64,000 nucleotides of DNA from Streptomyces justiciae (GCF_015163075.1 NZ_JADDXU010000004.1:124001-188000), one strand, 5' to 3'; numbered from the stretch's first letter, positions 24,593-34,079 are shown. Notes: generated from the letters alone by a model not told the origin. A program made the numbers and translations.

Positions 24593-25525
24593 ATGGGGGT
24601 GTTCGTCTTTCTGCCGCTGGTCCTGCCCTTGTCGGCATGGCCGATCGCACGGCTCGCCGAGCAGCATCTGCACCCGCGCCTCGCCACCCGGCTGCTGACG
24701 GCCGTGGCCGGCGTGATGGCGCTGTGCAGCACGGTGTGTCTCGGGCTGCTCATGGTGGTCGGCACCGCCCAACTGCCGGGCAACCCGCTGCCGGACGGCT
24801 GGTCCGACCCGGAGGTCCGCGCGGCCGTGCCTTACGACGAGGTGGCCGGGCGCGCCGCGATCCCCGTGCTGCTGGCGGTCGCCGTGGTGTGCGGTCGCAC
24901 CCTGTGGCGGCACGGGCGGGTGCGGCGGCGCGCACACCGGGCGCTGACCGGGCTGCCGGGCAAGGAGGTCGTCGTACTGCCGGACGAGGAGCCGTACGCG
25001 TACGCCCTGCCCGGCCGGACCCGGGACCGGATCGTGGTGACGACGGCACTGCTCGCCGGGCTCCGGCCCGCCGAGCGGCGGGCGCTGTTCACGCACGAGC
25101 GGGCCCATCTGGCCGCCCGCCACCACCGGTTCCTGCTCGTCTCCCAACTCGCGGCGCGCGCCAACCCGTTCCTGGGCCCGCTGCGCACGGCCGTGTCCTA
25201 CACGACCGAGCGGTGGGCGGACGAGGAGGCGGCCCGGGCCGTGGGCGACCGGCGCGTCGTCGCGCGTGCGATCGGCAAGGCGGCCCTGGTGTCCCGGGGC
25301 ACGCCGGTGCCCACGCTCGCGGGGTTCGCGCTGCCCGGGCCGGTGCCGCGCCGGGTGGCCGCCCTGCTGCGGCCCGCTCCCGTGCCGCGCAGCTGGCCGT
25401 CGATGTTCACCGCCGTGGGCCTGGCCGCCTGGGCGGCCGCCGCCGGGACCGCCGCGTCGGCGATGTCCTCCGCCAACTCCGCGGTGACGATGGTCCTCAT
25501 CCTGCGCGCGGCGACGCCCCTGTAG
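24593..25525 (+). CDS. M56-family (BlaR1/MecR1-like) membrane metallopeptidase
   Basis: Membrane protein of 310 residues with three or four helices (about 2-22, 35-60, 85-105, 265-285) and a cytoplasmic zinc protease domain: FTHERAHLAARHHRFLL holds the HExxH-type motif (HERAH) and ERWADEEAAR supplies the third ligand Glu. There is no C-terminal penicillin-binding sensor domain, as in most actinobacterial M56 proteins. Presumed to cleave or trigger cleavage of the adjacent BlaI-type repressor. The ATG is 6 bp after the repressor stop, so the two are coupled. Confidence 0.9.
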   Translation: MGVFVFLPLVLPLSAWPIARLAEQHLHPRLATRLLTAVAGVMALCSTVCLGLLMVVGTAQLPGNPLPDGWSDPEVRAAVPYDEVAGRAAIPVLLAVAVVCGRTLWRHGRVRRRAHRALTGLPGKEVVVLPDEEPYAYALPGRTRDRIVVTTALLAGLRPAERRALFTHERAHLAARHHRFLLVSQLAARANPFLGPLRTAVSYTTERWADEEAARAVGDRRVVARAIGKAALVSRGTPVPTLAGFALPGPVPRRVAALLRPAPVPRSWPSMFTAVGLAAWAAAAGTAASAMSSANSAVTMVLILRAATPL

Positions 25526-25549
25526 CGAGGCGCCGCCGGGCAGCGGACC

Positions 25550-26005
25550 TCAGAGGTCGAACTCGTGCGGCGGCAGGTCCAGGGCGAAGCACGCCTCGCG
25601 GACGACGGCCTGCTCGGTCTTGTCGAAGTCGCCGTCGGCGCCGCCGATGACGATGCCGATCTGGATCACGGCACGTGCCTCGGCGGGCTTCTTCTTCGAC
25701 TTCGCGATCTCCTGGAGCACGCTGACCTTGCCGAAGGCGAAGTCGGCGGTCAGCTTGTTCAGGTTCTCGTCGAAACGCCGCTGGAGGTCCATGGCGTCGA
25801 AGTTCTGAAGGACCTCGTTGCCGGCGATCAGCTGGGCCACGCGCTGGCGTTCGGAGGGATCCACCGTGCCGTCGGCGGCGGCCACCAGCGCGCACATCGC
25901 CATGCTGGCATCACGGAACGCGCCGCTCTTGAGGTCGTTCTTCTTCGCCACGAGCTGGGTCTGCATCGTCGACGCGGATTCCTTGATGCGGTCCCACAGA
26001 GCCAT
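25550..26005 (-). CDS. TerB-family tellurite-resistance-like protein
   Basis: Cytosolic helical protein of 151 residues with a TerB domain: FRDASMAMCALVAAADGTVDPSERQRVAQLI and GGADGDFDKTEQAVVREACFALDLPP show the two acidic loops (AADGTVDPSE, GADGDFDKTE) that may bind a metal. The N-terminus (ALWDRIKESASTMQTQLVAKK) is an amphipathic helix. The ATG at 26005 has GGGAG 6 nt upstream. No other ter genes are nearby, so it is probably a general stress or envelope-associated TerB rather than part of a tellurite operon. Divergent from the CNNM genes. Confidence 0.88.
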   Translation of the reverse strand: MALWDRIKESASTMQTQLVAKKNDLKSGAFRDASMAMCALVAAADGTVDPSERQRVAQLIAGNEVLQNFDAMDLQRRFDENLNKLTADFAFGKVSVLQEIAKSKKKPAEARAVIQIGIVIGGADGDFDKTEQAVVREACFALDLPPHEFDL

Positions 26006-26068
26006 CGGTACTCCCAAAAGTGTGTCGGGGCCCGGCCCGTCCCGCTGACGGACCGGCACCCCCTAATA

Positions 26069-26084
26069 TCTACAGCAACGTAGA
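26069..26084. promoter_or_regulatory. inverted repeat TCTAC-N6-GTAGA
   Basis: A small perfect inverted repeat in an unusually AT-rich patch (TAATATCTACAGCAACGTAG) between the divergent terB and CNNM genes. It is placed like a promoter or operator. The resemblance to BlaI-type TAC/GTA operators is only suggestive. Confidence 0.3.
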
Positions 26085-26179
26085 AACTAGCGGCTGGGCC
26101 GATAAGTTCCGGCGAACCAGAAGCGACCGATGAAGGAGCATCTCTTGCCCGCCCGACCCACGGACTCCCCGGGGCCCGG

Positions 26180-27505
26180 ATGAGTACCGCCAACGCCCTG
26201 CTCGGCCTGCTGGCCGTGTTCGTCCTCACCGCCGGTACCGGCTACTTCGTCGCCCAGGAGTTCGCGTACGTCTCCGCGGACCGGCTGGCCCTCGCCCGGG
26301 AGGCCGAGGCCGGTGACCGGAAGGCGGCCCGGGCGCTGACGGTCCTTGAGCGGCTGTCGTTCATGCTGTCCGGCGCCCAGCTCGGCATCACCGTCACCGG
26401 CCTGGTCGTCGGCTTCATCGCCGAACCCTCCGTCTCCGCCCTGCTCGAACCGACGCTGACCGGCGTCGGCGTGCCCGAGGGCGCGGTCGGCGGCATCTCG
26501 GTCGTCCTCGCCTTCGGCCTCGCCACCGTCGTCCAGATGGTCCTCGGCGAACTGGCCCCGAAGAACCTCGCCATCGCCGTGCCGGAACGCCTCGCGAAGT
26601 CGCTGGCGGGCTCGACCCTCGCCTATCTCAAGGTCGTCGGCCCGGTCGTGCACCTCTTCGACGGCGCCGCCAACCGCCTGCTGCGCAAGGCCGGCATCGA
26701 ACCCGTCGAGGAACTGCACCACGGCGCCACCCTGGAGGAGCTCGGCCACCTCATCGGCGAGTCCCACGAACAGGGCGAGTTGCCCAAGGAGACCGCCGAA
26801 CTCATCGACCACGCCCTGGAGTTCTCCGAGCGCACCCTCGACGAGGTCATGGTCCCGCGTGTCGACGCCGTGTTCGTCCGCAAGGACGCCACCGCCGCCG
26901 AGGCCGTCGACCTGATCGCCCGGCACGGCCACTCCACCTACCCCGTGCTCGGCGACCACCCGGACGACGTCCCGGGCGTCATCGGCGTACGCGAGCTGAT
27001 GCGGCTGCCCGCCGACCGCCTCGCCGCCACCGGCGCGGGCAGCCTCGCCCGCACCCCGCTGCTGCTGCCCGACACCCTGCCGCTGCCGGACGCGGTGGAG
27101 CGGATGCGGGAGCGGGGCGACGAGTTCGCGGTCGTCCTCGACGAGCACGGCGGCGTGGCCGGCATCGTCACCTACGAGGACATCGCCGAGGAACTGGTCG
27201 GTGACATCGCCGACGAGACCGACAAGGTCATCGAGGTCGCCGTCGCTGACGGCGAGGGCTGGCTGGTCGACGCCGGGCGGCGTCTCGACGAGATCGCCGA
27301 CGCCACCGGCATCGAGCTGCCCGAGGAGGAGGACTACGACACCGCCGCGGGCCTCGTCGTGGACCGGCTCGGCCGCTTCCCGGCCATCGGTGACCGGCTC
27401 ACCGTCGAACTCGCCGACGGGGGACGCGTGGTGATCGACGTACGCACCCTGGACCGGCATGTGCCGGAGCGCGTCCGTATGGAGAAGGTGGAGGAGCAGT
27501 CGTGA
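26180..27505 (+). CDS. CNNM/CorC-type membrane protein with CBS pair
   Basis: Hemolysin C/CorC-like integral membrane protein of 441 residues. The DUF21 (CNNM) domain spans about 1-195, with helices AVFVLTAGTGYFVAQEFAYV, SFMLSGAQLGITVTGLVVGF and VLAFGLATVVQMVLGELAPKNLAI, followed by a CBS pair (about 215-340, VMVPRVDAVFVRKDATAAEAVD and FAVVLDEHGGVAGIVTYEDI) and a CorC_HlyC domain to the end. Family members transport or regulate Mg2+/Co2+ and related cations. The next gene is a second CNNM protein that overlaps by a GTGA junction, so they probably form a heterodimer. Confidence 0.92.
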   Translation: MSTANALLGLLAVFVLTAGTGYFVAQEFAYVSADRLALAREAEAGDRKAARALTVLERLSFMLSGAQLGITVTGLVVGFIAEPSVSALLEPTLTGVGVPEGAVGGISVVLAFGLATVVQMVLGELAPKNLAIAVPERLAKSLAGSTLAYLKVVGPVVHLFDGAANRLLRKAGIEPVEELHHGATLEELGHLIGESHEQGELPKETAELIDHALEFSERTLDEVMVPRVDAVFVRKDATAAEAVDLIARHGHSTYPVLGDHPDDVPGVIGVRELMRLPADRLAATGAGSLARTPLLLPDTLPLPDAVERMRERGDEFAVVLDEHGGVAGIVTYEDIAEELVGDIADETDKVIEVAVADGEGWLVDAGRRLDEIADATGIELPEEEDYDTAAGLVVDRLGRFPAIGDRLTVELADGGRVVIDVRTLDRHVPERVRMEKVEEQS

Positions 27506-28524
27506 GTTTCCCCATGGCGGTCTTCGTCACCGTACTGCTGCTGATCGGCAGCGGCTTCTTCGTGGCCGCGGAGTTCGCGCTCGTCGCCGCCAAACGGCAC
27601 CGCATGGAGAAGGCGGCGGCCCAGGGGCAGCGCGGCGCCAAAGCCGCGCTCGCCGGCATGCGGGAGCTGTCGCTGATGCTGGCCGGTGCCCAACTCGGCA
27701 TCACCGTCTGCACCCTGGGCCTGGGGTCGGTCTCCAAGCCCGCCATCTCCCACGAACTCGACCCGGTGCTGCACAAGGTGGGTCTGCCCAGCGCCGTCAG
27801 CTACGGCATCGCCTTCGCCGTGGCCATGATCGTGGTCGTGTTCCTGCACATGGTGGTCGGCGAGATGGCCCCCAAGTCCTGGGCCATCGCCCACCCCGAG
27901 CGCTCCGCGATGCTGCTCGCGCCGCCGTTCCGGGCCGTGGTGAAGGTCGTACGACCGCTGATCGGCGTCCTCAACCGGATCAGCAACGCGCTCGTACGAC
28001 TGTGCCGGGTGACGCCGCGCGACGAGCTGGCCTCGGTCCACAACCGCGAGCAACTCACGCATCTCGTCGAGGAGTCCGAGCGGCTCGGGCTGATCAGCGA
28101 GACCGATTCCGAGCTGCTGACCCGCTCGCTCGTCGAGCCGGAGACCCCCGTCGTCGACCTCCTGATCCCGGCCGCCCGGATCACCTCGGTCGCCGGGGAC
28201 GCCGGCATCGACGACATCCTCCGCCTCGCCACCGACCACGACCGCACCCGGCTGCTCGTCCGCGAGGCGGACGGTGAGGTGCTCGGTTCCGTCCACGCCC
28301 GTGACGCACTCGTCGCCCGGGCCAGGGCACGCAGCGTCACGGCCCGCGCCCTGGCCCGCCCGGTACCGGAGCTGGCCGAGGACACCACTGTCGCCGACGC
28401 CATCGAACTGCTGCGCCGCAACCGCGCCTCCCTGGCCGTGGTCCGGGACGACACGGGCCGGCTAACGGGGATGGTGACGCTGGACGACCTGCTCGCCCGC
28501 TATCTGCAACCGCAGTCGGCGTGA
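27502..28524 (+). CDS. CNNM/CorC-type membrane protein, partner
   Basis: Second CNNM-type protein, 340 residues, lacking the C-terminal CorC_HlyC domain of its neighbour. The DUF21 domain (about 1-195) shows VLLLIGSGFFVAAEFALVAAKRH, LMLAGAQLGITVCTLGLGSV and VVVFLHMVVGEMAPKSWAIAHP. A CBS pair follows (about 210-335) with LGSVHARDALVARAR and SLAVVRDDTGRLTGMVTLDDLL. GTG start inside the preceding stop (GTGA). It differs enough from the first copy to be an old duplication specialised as a subunit. Convergent with the kinase-like gene, 2 bp away. Confidence 0.92.
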   Translation: MSFPMAVFVTVLLLIGSGFFVAAEFALVAAKRHRMEKAAAQGQRGAKAALAGMRELSLMLAGAQLGITVCTLGLGSVSKPAISHELDPVLHKVGLPSAVSYGIAFAVAMIVVVFLHMVVGEMAPKSWAIAHPERSAMLLAPPFRAVVKVVRPLIGVLNRISNALVRLCRVTPRDELASVHNREQLTHLVEESERLGLISETDSELLTRSLVEPETPVVDLLIPAARITSVAGDAGIDDILRLATDHDRTRLLVREADGEVLGSVHARDALVARARARSVTARALARPVPELAEDTTVADAIELLRRNRASLAVVRDDTGRLTGMVTLDDLLARYLQPQSA

Positions 28525-28526
28525 GG

Positions 28527-29384
28527 TCAGGCGCTCGCGTAGGGGCGGGCGGCGGCGAGTGCCTGTTCGGCGTAGGAGCGGCCGAACAGGACGGCGTGGA
28601 CCAGGAGCGGGAACAGTTGGTGCAGGCCGACGCGCTGCCGCCAGCCGGGGGCGAGGGGCGCCGCCTCCTCGTAGCCCTCCAGCACCCGGGCGAGCTGCGG
28701 GCAGCCGAACAGCTGGAGCATGGCCAGGTCGGTCTCGCGGTGTCCGCCGTGCGCCGCTGGGTCGATGAGCCAGACGTGGCCGTCGGTGCCCCACAGCACA
28801 TTGCCGCTCCACAGGTCGCCGTGCAGCCGGGCGGGCGGTTCGGCGGGCCCCGCCAGCCGGTCGACGCGCTCACAGACCCGCTCGATCACGGCGGCCTCGG
28901 CGGACAGGAGGGTGCCCTCGTCGACCGCGCGGCGCAGATAGGGCAGGACCCGGTGACGGACGTACCAGTCGGGCCAGTTGTCCCCCGGCACGTTGCGCAT
29001 CGGGGCGGCGCCGATGTACGCGTCCGTCGGGCCGCCCGGCGGCGGGGCACCGAAGGCGTCGGCACCGGTGGCGTGCAGTGCGGCCAGCTCACGGCCGAAC
29101 CGCAGCGCCGCCGAGGCCTCCGGCCGCCCCTGCGGGACACACCCGGTCACCAGCCACCGCCCCTCACACCCGTGCACCACCGGCACCCGTACGGCACCGG
29201 CTTCGCCCAGCCAGTCCAGCCCCACGGCCTCGGCACGCGCCGCGCCCACGCTGCCGGCGTCCTTGACGACCACCGGCCCACCGTCGAGGGCGACTTCGGT
29301 GACCGCCCCGGCGAGCCGCCGCCCCGCCACCACGGCCCGCCCGGTGAGCCGGGCCGCCACGGCTTCGGGGCCTTCACCGCTCAT
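28527..29384 (-). CDS. fructosamine kinase family protein
   Basis: Cytosolic kinase-fold protein of 285 residues, ketosamine-3-kinase (deglycase) type. EVALDGGPVVVKDAGS contains the ATP-binding Lys, PARLHGDLWSGNVLWG is the catalytic loop with HGDLW and Asn, and LIDPAAHGGHRETDLAML is the metal-binding DPA segment of the family. Expected to phosphorylate fructoselysine or ribulosamine adducts on proteins, leading to their removal. The ATG at 29384 has GGAG about 9 nt upstream. It lies 56 bp downstream of the MFS gene on the same strand. Confidence 0.88.
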   Translation of the reverse strand: MSGEGPEAVAARLTGRAVVAGRRLAGAVTEVALDGGPVVVKDAGSVGAARAEAVGLDWLGEAGAVRVPVVHGCEGRWLVTGCVPQGRPEASAALRFGRELAALHATGADAFGAPPPGGPTDAYIGAAPMRNVPGDNWPDWYVRHRVLPYLRRAVDEGTLLSAEAAVIERVCERVDRLAGPAEPPARLHGDLWSGNVLWGTDGHVWLIDPAAHGGHRETDLAMLQLFGCPQLARVLEGYEEAAPLAPGWRQRVGLHQLFPLLVHAVLFGRSYAEQALAAARPYASA

Positions 29385-29440
29385 ACGTCGGACTCCGCGT
29401 CCAGCAGCATGCCGACCTCCCTCGCATCCGACCCATGAGT

Positions 29441-30697
29441 CTAGGAACCGGCGCTCTCCAGGGAGGGGGTCGACACCCTGCCCGCCGGGGTGCGCAGGGT
29501 GCGGACCTGCGGTGACAGCAGGGCAGCCGCCGTGGCCAGCACCACCAGGGCCGAACAACCGGCCAGCGCCGGGCCGACGCCCACGGCGGCGGCGATCGGG
29601 CCGGCGACCAGGAGTCCGAGCGGCGCGAGACTCAGGGAGCCGAACCAGTCGTAGGAACTGACCCGGGACAGCACGTGCTCCGGGACCTCCCGCTGGACGG
29701 TCGTGGACCACAGCACACCGAAGACGTCACTGGCGACACCGGCGGCGAACATGGCCACGGCGATCGACCACACCGGCGCCCGCGCGCCGAGCAGGCCGAT
29801 GGGGACGGCGGCCGGGAACATGCACACCACGGCGACCAGGAGCGGGCGGCGCACCCGCACCCGGGCGGCCAGCCCCGCCCCGGCGATCGTCCCCACGGCC
29901 TGCGCGGCCACCACGACCGACCACGCGCGTGCCCCGCCCAGGTGCCGGTCGGCCATCAGCGGCCCCAGGACGCCGAGGTTGGCGTTGAGCGCGGCGACCA
30001 CGACCGCGCTCTGCGCCACCACCACCCACAACCACTGCCGGGACGCGAACTCCCGCCATCCCTCGCGCAGTTCGGTCCAGCCGGAGGACTTGGCGCGCGG
30101 TCGTGCCGCTACCGGGAGCCGGGCCGTGAGGGCGGCACTCAGGGCGAAGGAGGCCGCGTTGACCGCGAGGGCCCAACCGGCACCGACCAGGGCCACGGTC
30201 ACCCCGGACAGCGAAAGGCCCAGCAACAGAGCGGAGTTGGTGCCCATCCGCAGCAGCCCGTTCGCCCGTTGCAGACGGTCGGCCGGCACCAGCAGCGGCA
30301 CCAGGCCGTCCATCGCGGGCGCGAACAGCGCGGTGGCCGTGCCGGCGGCGACGGCCAGCAGACACATGCCCGCCAGCGGGGCGTGACCGCTCAACACCAT
30401 GGCCGCCAGACCGGCGTAGGCCGCCGTACCCAGCACGTCCGCCAGGACCATCAGCCTCGACCGCGACATCCGGTCCGCGATGACCCCGCCCACCAGCACG
30501 AACACCAGCTGCGGCAACGCCTGACAGGCCAGCACAAGTGACAGGCGGCCAGCATCGGCTCCCGGCAGGGCGAGTACCGCGAACGCGAGCGCCGCACGTG
30601 CGAAGCCGTTACCCAGGACGGAGACGACCCGTGCGCACAGCAGCAGCACGAACCGCTGGTCACGCCACAACGGCGAAGGATCCGAAGAGCGTGTCAT
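29441..30697 (-). CDS. MFS transporter (enterobactin-exporter-like)
   Basis: Twelve-helix major facilitator, 418 residues. The N-terminal WRDQRFVLLLCARVVSVLGNGFARAALAF and the loop GGVIADRMSRSRLMVLADVLG (motif A position) match the MFS_3 group of EntS-like exporters and macrolide-efflux-type proteins. There is a cytoplasmic central loop about 190-215 and a second half beginning with WLWVVVAQSAVVVAALNANLG. Probably exports a small molecule. The ATG at 30697 is chosen; a GTG lies two codons upstream. Divergent from the YCII gene at 30778. Confidence 0.88.
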   Translation of the reverse strand: MTRSSDPSPLWRDQRFVLLLCARVVSVLGNGFARAALAFAVLALPGADAGRLSLVLACQALPQLVFVLVGGVIADRMSRSRLMVLADVLGTAAYAGLAAMVLSGHAPLAGMCLLAVAAGTATALFAPAMDGLVPLLVPADRLQRANGLLRMGTNSALLLGLSLSGVTVALVGAGWALAVNAASFALSAALTARLPVAARPRAKSSGWTELREGWREFASRQWLWVVVAQSAVVVAALNANLGVLGPLMADRHLGGARAWSVVVAAQAVGTIAGAGLAARVRVRRPLLVAVVCMFPAAVPIGLLGARAPVWSIAVAMFAAGVASDVFGVLWSTTVQREVPEHVLSRVSSYDWFGSLSLAPLGLLVAGPIAAAVGVGPALAGCSALVVLATAAALLSPQVRTLRTPAGRVSTPSLESAGS

Positions 30698-30777
30698 GAC
30701 CACGGACCCTAGAAGATCGAAACCGGGAGAGGATGTGAACCGGCCATCGCGTACGGACGACCTTCTGGGGGAGCGAC

Positions 30778-31374
30778 ATGGAGTACTTCATCTACTGCCG
30801 GGACCGGGCGGATTCCCTCGACCTGCGCATGCGACTGAACGAGGACCACTGGACGTTCATGGACGGCTACGCCGAGGAGATGATCGCGCGTGGGCCCACG
30901 TTCCCGGCCGAGGGCGACGGCGTGAGCGGCAGCATGCACATCGTCGACCTGCCCGACGCGGCCGCCGCACAGCGGTTCGCGTTCGAGGAGCCCAACTACA
31001 AGGCCGGTGTCTACCGTGACGTCCTCATCCGCCGCTGGCGGAACACGCTGGGGCGCACGATGTGGGAGTACGCGGGAACGACGGCCGGATTCGGTCGCTT
31101 CCTGATCATCGCTCACGGCGGGCCCGAAGCGGTCGCCGACCTGGAGGCGGAGCAGCGGCGCTATCTCGAGGACGGCTTCCGCGACCGGCTGATCGCCTAC
31201 GGGCCGCTGCTCGCCGAGGACGGTGTCACCTGGCTGGGCACCGCGGTGCTGGCCGAGCTGCCGGACCGCGCGGCCGCCGAGGCCATGGTGGCGGGCGAGC
31301 CGTACGCGCGGGCGGGGCGGTACGAGAGCGTCGAGATCCACGACTGGCAGTGCGGCGGACGCCCGGCGGACTGA
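30778..31374 (+). CDS. YCII-related domain protein, duplicated domain
   Basis: Soluble protein of 198 residues made of two YCII/EthD-like ferredoxin-fold domains. The first (about 1-95) has YFIYCRDRADSLDLR and GSMHIVDLPDAAAAQRFAFEEPNYKAGVY; the second (about 100-195) has FLIIAHGGPEAVADLE and GTAVLAELPDRAAAEAMVAGEPYARAG. Each unit ends in the PY/PNY-x-G segment typical of the family. The family has conserved His/Asp but unproven enzymatic activity. GGGGGAG lies 6 nt before the ATG. No regulatory partner is visible. Confidence 0.88.
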   Translation: MEYFIYCRDRADSLDLRMRLNEDHWTFMDGYAEEMIARGPTFPAEGDGVSGSMHIVDLPDAAAAQRFAFEEPNYKAGVYRDVLIRRWRNTLGRTMWEYAGTTAGFGRFLIIAHGGPEAVADLEAEQRRYLEDGFRDRLIAYGPLLAEDGVTWLGTAVLAELPDRAAAEAMVAGEPYARAGRYESVEIHDWQCGGRPAD

Positions 31375-31383
31375 CCTGAGGGT

Positions 31384-31445
31384 TCACAGAGGGGCGTCGC
31401 GGGGGAGCGGCTGCTCACAGAGGGGCGTCGCCGGGGAGCGGCTGC
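31384..31445. repeat. 31-bp tandem duplication at the 3' end of the phosphatase gene
   Basis: Two adjacent copies, 31384-31414 and 31415-31445, share 30 of 31 bases. The second contains the phosphatase stop codon (TCA at 31415) and its last ten codons; the first is an extra non-coding copy downstream of that stop. It looks like recent slippage. Confidence 0.85.
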
Positions 31446-33213
31446 TCGAACCAGACCACCTTGCCCGTGCTCAGCCGCGTCGCCCCCCAGCGCCGCGACA
31501 ACTGGTCGACCAGGAACAGCCCCCGGCCGCCCTCGTCGCTCAACCGGGCGTGCCGCATCCTCGGCACCACCGGGGAGTCGTCCCCGACCTCGCAGCGGAG
31601 CACGTCCGTGCAGAGCAGGCGCAGGGTGATCGGGCGGGAGGCGAAGCGCACGGCGTTGGCGACCACCTCGCTGACCATGAGCTCGGTGGTCTCGATGAGG
31701 GAGTCGAGCCCCCAGCGGCGCAGCGTCCTGCGGGTCAGTCGGCGTGCCTGCCCGGCGGTCTGCGGGCGCGGGGCCAGGTACCAGTACGCGACGGTCTCCG
31801 GCAGGATGCCCTCGAAGCGGGCCGCGAGCAGCGCGACGTCGTCGTCCCGGACGCCCCGGCCCAGCGTGCCGAGCGCCACGTCGCACAGGGTCTCCAATGC
31901 CGGGGGCATGGTGTGCGCGGTGGCCGTCTGGAGCCGGGCCCGCAGGTTCTCGACGCCGGTCAGCACGTCGGAGTCGCGGGACTCCACCAGGCCGTCGGTG
32001 TAGAGCACCAGCGTCGCCCCGCCCGGCGCGTGGACCTCGGTGGTCTCGAAACCGCCGCCGCCCACACCGATCGGCGGCCCGGGCGGCACCGACAGGATCT
32101 CCCCGTGCCCTTCGGGATGCAGCAGCACCGGCGGCAGATGGCCGGCGTTGGAGACCAGCAGCCGCTGGAGGACCGGGTCGTACAAGGCGTACAGACAGGT
32201 CGCGGTGTGCTCGGTGCCCAGCCGTCCCGCCTGTTCGTCGAGGTGGTGCAGCACCTCGTCCGGAGGCAGGTCGAGCAGGGCCAGGGTCTGCACGGTGGTC
32301 CGCAGCTGCCCCATGATCGCGGCCGACGTCATGGAGTGGCCCATCACGTCGCCGATGACCAGCGCGACCCGGTTGCCGGGCAGCGGGATCGTGTCGTACC
32401 AGTCGCCGCCCACCTGCGCGGTCCGCGAGGCCGGCAGATAGCGGCTGGCCAGCCGGACGCCGGGCGGCTCGGGCAGCGACGGCGGGAGCATGGTGCGCTG
32501 GAGCGCGTCGGCGACGGACGCCTCGCGGGCGTACAGCATCGCCTTGTCGATGCCGAGCGCGGTGTGGGTGGCGAGCTGGGAGGCGACCAGCAGATCGTCG
32601 TCGGTGAAGCCGGGGCGGGCGGCGCCGCGCAGGAGGGTGACGCTGCCGAGGACGTGGCTGCGGCCGTGCAGCGGGGCGAGGATCAGGCGCCGGCCGGGCG
32701 GCACCGCCCCGGGTGCGTGCGTCGCGCCCAGCAGTTCGGCCACCGTGGCGGCCGCGTTCGGGCGTCGCCGAAGATCGGTCGGCCGTCCCGCAGCCGTGTC
32801 GCCAGCGGGCCGCCCACGGCGGGATGTACGGCCTCGGCCGCGGAAGCCAGGGCTTGCGAGGGTGTCGGCTGGGTGGTGTGCAGCCGCAGGACGCCGGGGA
32901 CGGGGCCGGTCTCGTCGCCGACCGGCAGCGGGTCGTACAGATGAACGAGTGCCGTGTCGGCGAAGGCCGGGACGGCTGCCCGGCACAGCTCGGACAGCGT
33001 CTCGTCGAGGTCCATGCCGCGGGCGATGCTGCGGGTCGCCGCGTCCAGATACCGCAGCCGGTCCGTCTGCGCCTCGGTCCGGCCCTCGTCCGCACGGTCA
33101 CCGGCGACGGGCGCCGGGGCGGAGCGCGCCGGCCGCCGGGAGGCAGCGGCACGCCCGCGCGCCCCGGCCGCCTTGCCGCCGGTGCGTTTGCCGCTCCCGA
33201 GGCGCTTCGTCAT
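31415..33213 (-). pseudogene. GAF-SpoIIE phosphatase with HATPase domain, apparent frameshift
   Basis: PP2C-type serine phosphatase regulating anti-sigma pathways, about 598 codons once one frameshift is repaired. The 5' frame (from ATG 33213, GGAAGGAC upstream) encodes a Lys/Ala-rich N-terminus and the first half of a GAF domain, up to RDGRPIFGDA. The other frame continues with NAAATVAELLGATHA and the rest of the GAF domain (LLRGAARPGFTDDDLLVASQ), the SpoIIE domain (QVGGDWYDTIPLP, VIGDVMGHSM, LVLYTDGLVESR) and a C-terminal RsbW-like ATPase (ELMVSEVVANAVRFAS, DEGGRGLFLVDQLSRRWG). One base is missing at about 32755-32765, in a CG-rich run. Either a real mutation or an assembly error. Confidence 0.85.
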
Positions 33214-33265
33214 GCGTGTCCTTCCCGCCGGGCGGCCCGCGTCGGGGCGGCCGGATCAGGAGTCG

Positions 33266-33949
33266 TCAGGCGCGCCGTCGTCGGCAGCGCAGGAAGATCT
33301 GCACCTCGGGCTGGACGTCCGCGGAGGCCGGGGCGTAGGTGAACGACGACTCGTCGACGATCTCGAAGCCCGCCGCCTCGACGATCTCGCGCAGCTCCTC
33401 CCTGAGGTAGCCGGAGACCCGGATGCTCTCCCCGATGAACGGGATGGAGAAGTCGTCGACATCGGCCTCCACCATCGACAGCGCGAACAGACCGCCCGGC
33501 ACCAGCAGGTGATGGACGGTCCGCAGCGCCAGCGGGATCTCCGCGCGCGGCAGCATGAGCAGCGAGAAGAAGGCCGCCACCGCCTCGAAGCGACCGAGGT
33601 CCAGCGGGCCGCCGGGCCGCAGATCGGCGATGTCCGCCTGATGGAACCGCCCGCCGGGCACATGCTTGCGCGCCAGCGCCACCATCCCGTCCGACAGATC
33701 GACACCGACGACGTCGAAGCCGGCCTCCGCCAGCTGGAGCGCGGTCGGAATGCCCGTGCCGCACCCCAGATCAAGGGCGCGGGAGCCGGTGGGCAGCGAC
33801 CTGATGAGCCATTCGGCGGCCGCGACCTGCCCCTCCTTGTGCGGGAAGGCCTCGTCGTAACGGTCGCCGAGGGCGTCGAAGGCCGCGGCCTGACCCGTGC
33901 GGTCGAGCTGGATGTTCCCGTAGCCGGACTCGTCGGCGGGGCTGCTCAC
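33266..33949 (-). CDS. class I SAM-dependent methyltransferase
   Basis: Methyltransferase of 227 residues. Motif I ALDLGCGTGIPTALQLAEAGF (about 58), VVGVDLSDGMVALARKHVPG, QADIADLRPGG and HHLLVPGGLFALSMVE are present, then a C-terminal cap segment (DDFSIPFIGESIRVSGYLREEL). GTG start with GGAG about 8 nt upstream. The substrate is unknown. The promoter region to its right is AT-rich for this genome (GATTTTTTCATAG) and has an inverted repeat CGGTGC/GCACCG at 33963-33999 that may be an operator. It lies just outside the dormancy island. Confidence 0.87.
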   Translation of the reverse strand: MSSPADESGYGNIQLDRTGQAAAFDALGDRYDEAFPHKEGQVAAAEWLIRSLPTGSRALDLGCGTGIPTALQLAEAGFDVVGVDLSDGMVALARKHVPGGRFHQADIADLRPGGPLDLGRFEAVAAFFSLLMLPRAEIPLALRTVHHLLVPGGLFALSMVEADVDDFSIPFIGESIRVSGYLREELREIVEAAGFEIVDESSFTYAPASADVQPEVQIFLRCRRRRA

Positions 33950-34079
33950 AGGAGTTCTCCTTCGGTGCCGCTATAGGCGATTTTTTCATAGTTGCACCGA
34001 TGGGGAGGTGGCCGTACCGGGGAGGACGCGGGGCGAACCGCCGTGACGGATGGGCAGCGGGGTCGGTCGCCCGGAGGGG

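Noticed and set aside
26069..26084. BlaI operator for the repressor at 24200
   Set aside because: It lies 1.5 kb away between unrelated genes and the match to BlaI operators is loose; listed only as a small inverted repeat.
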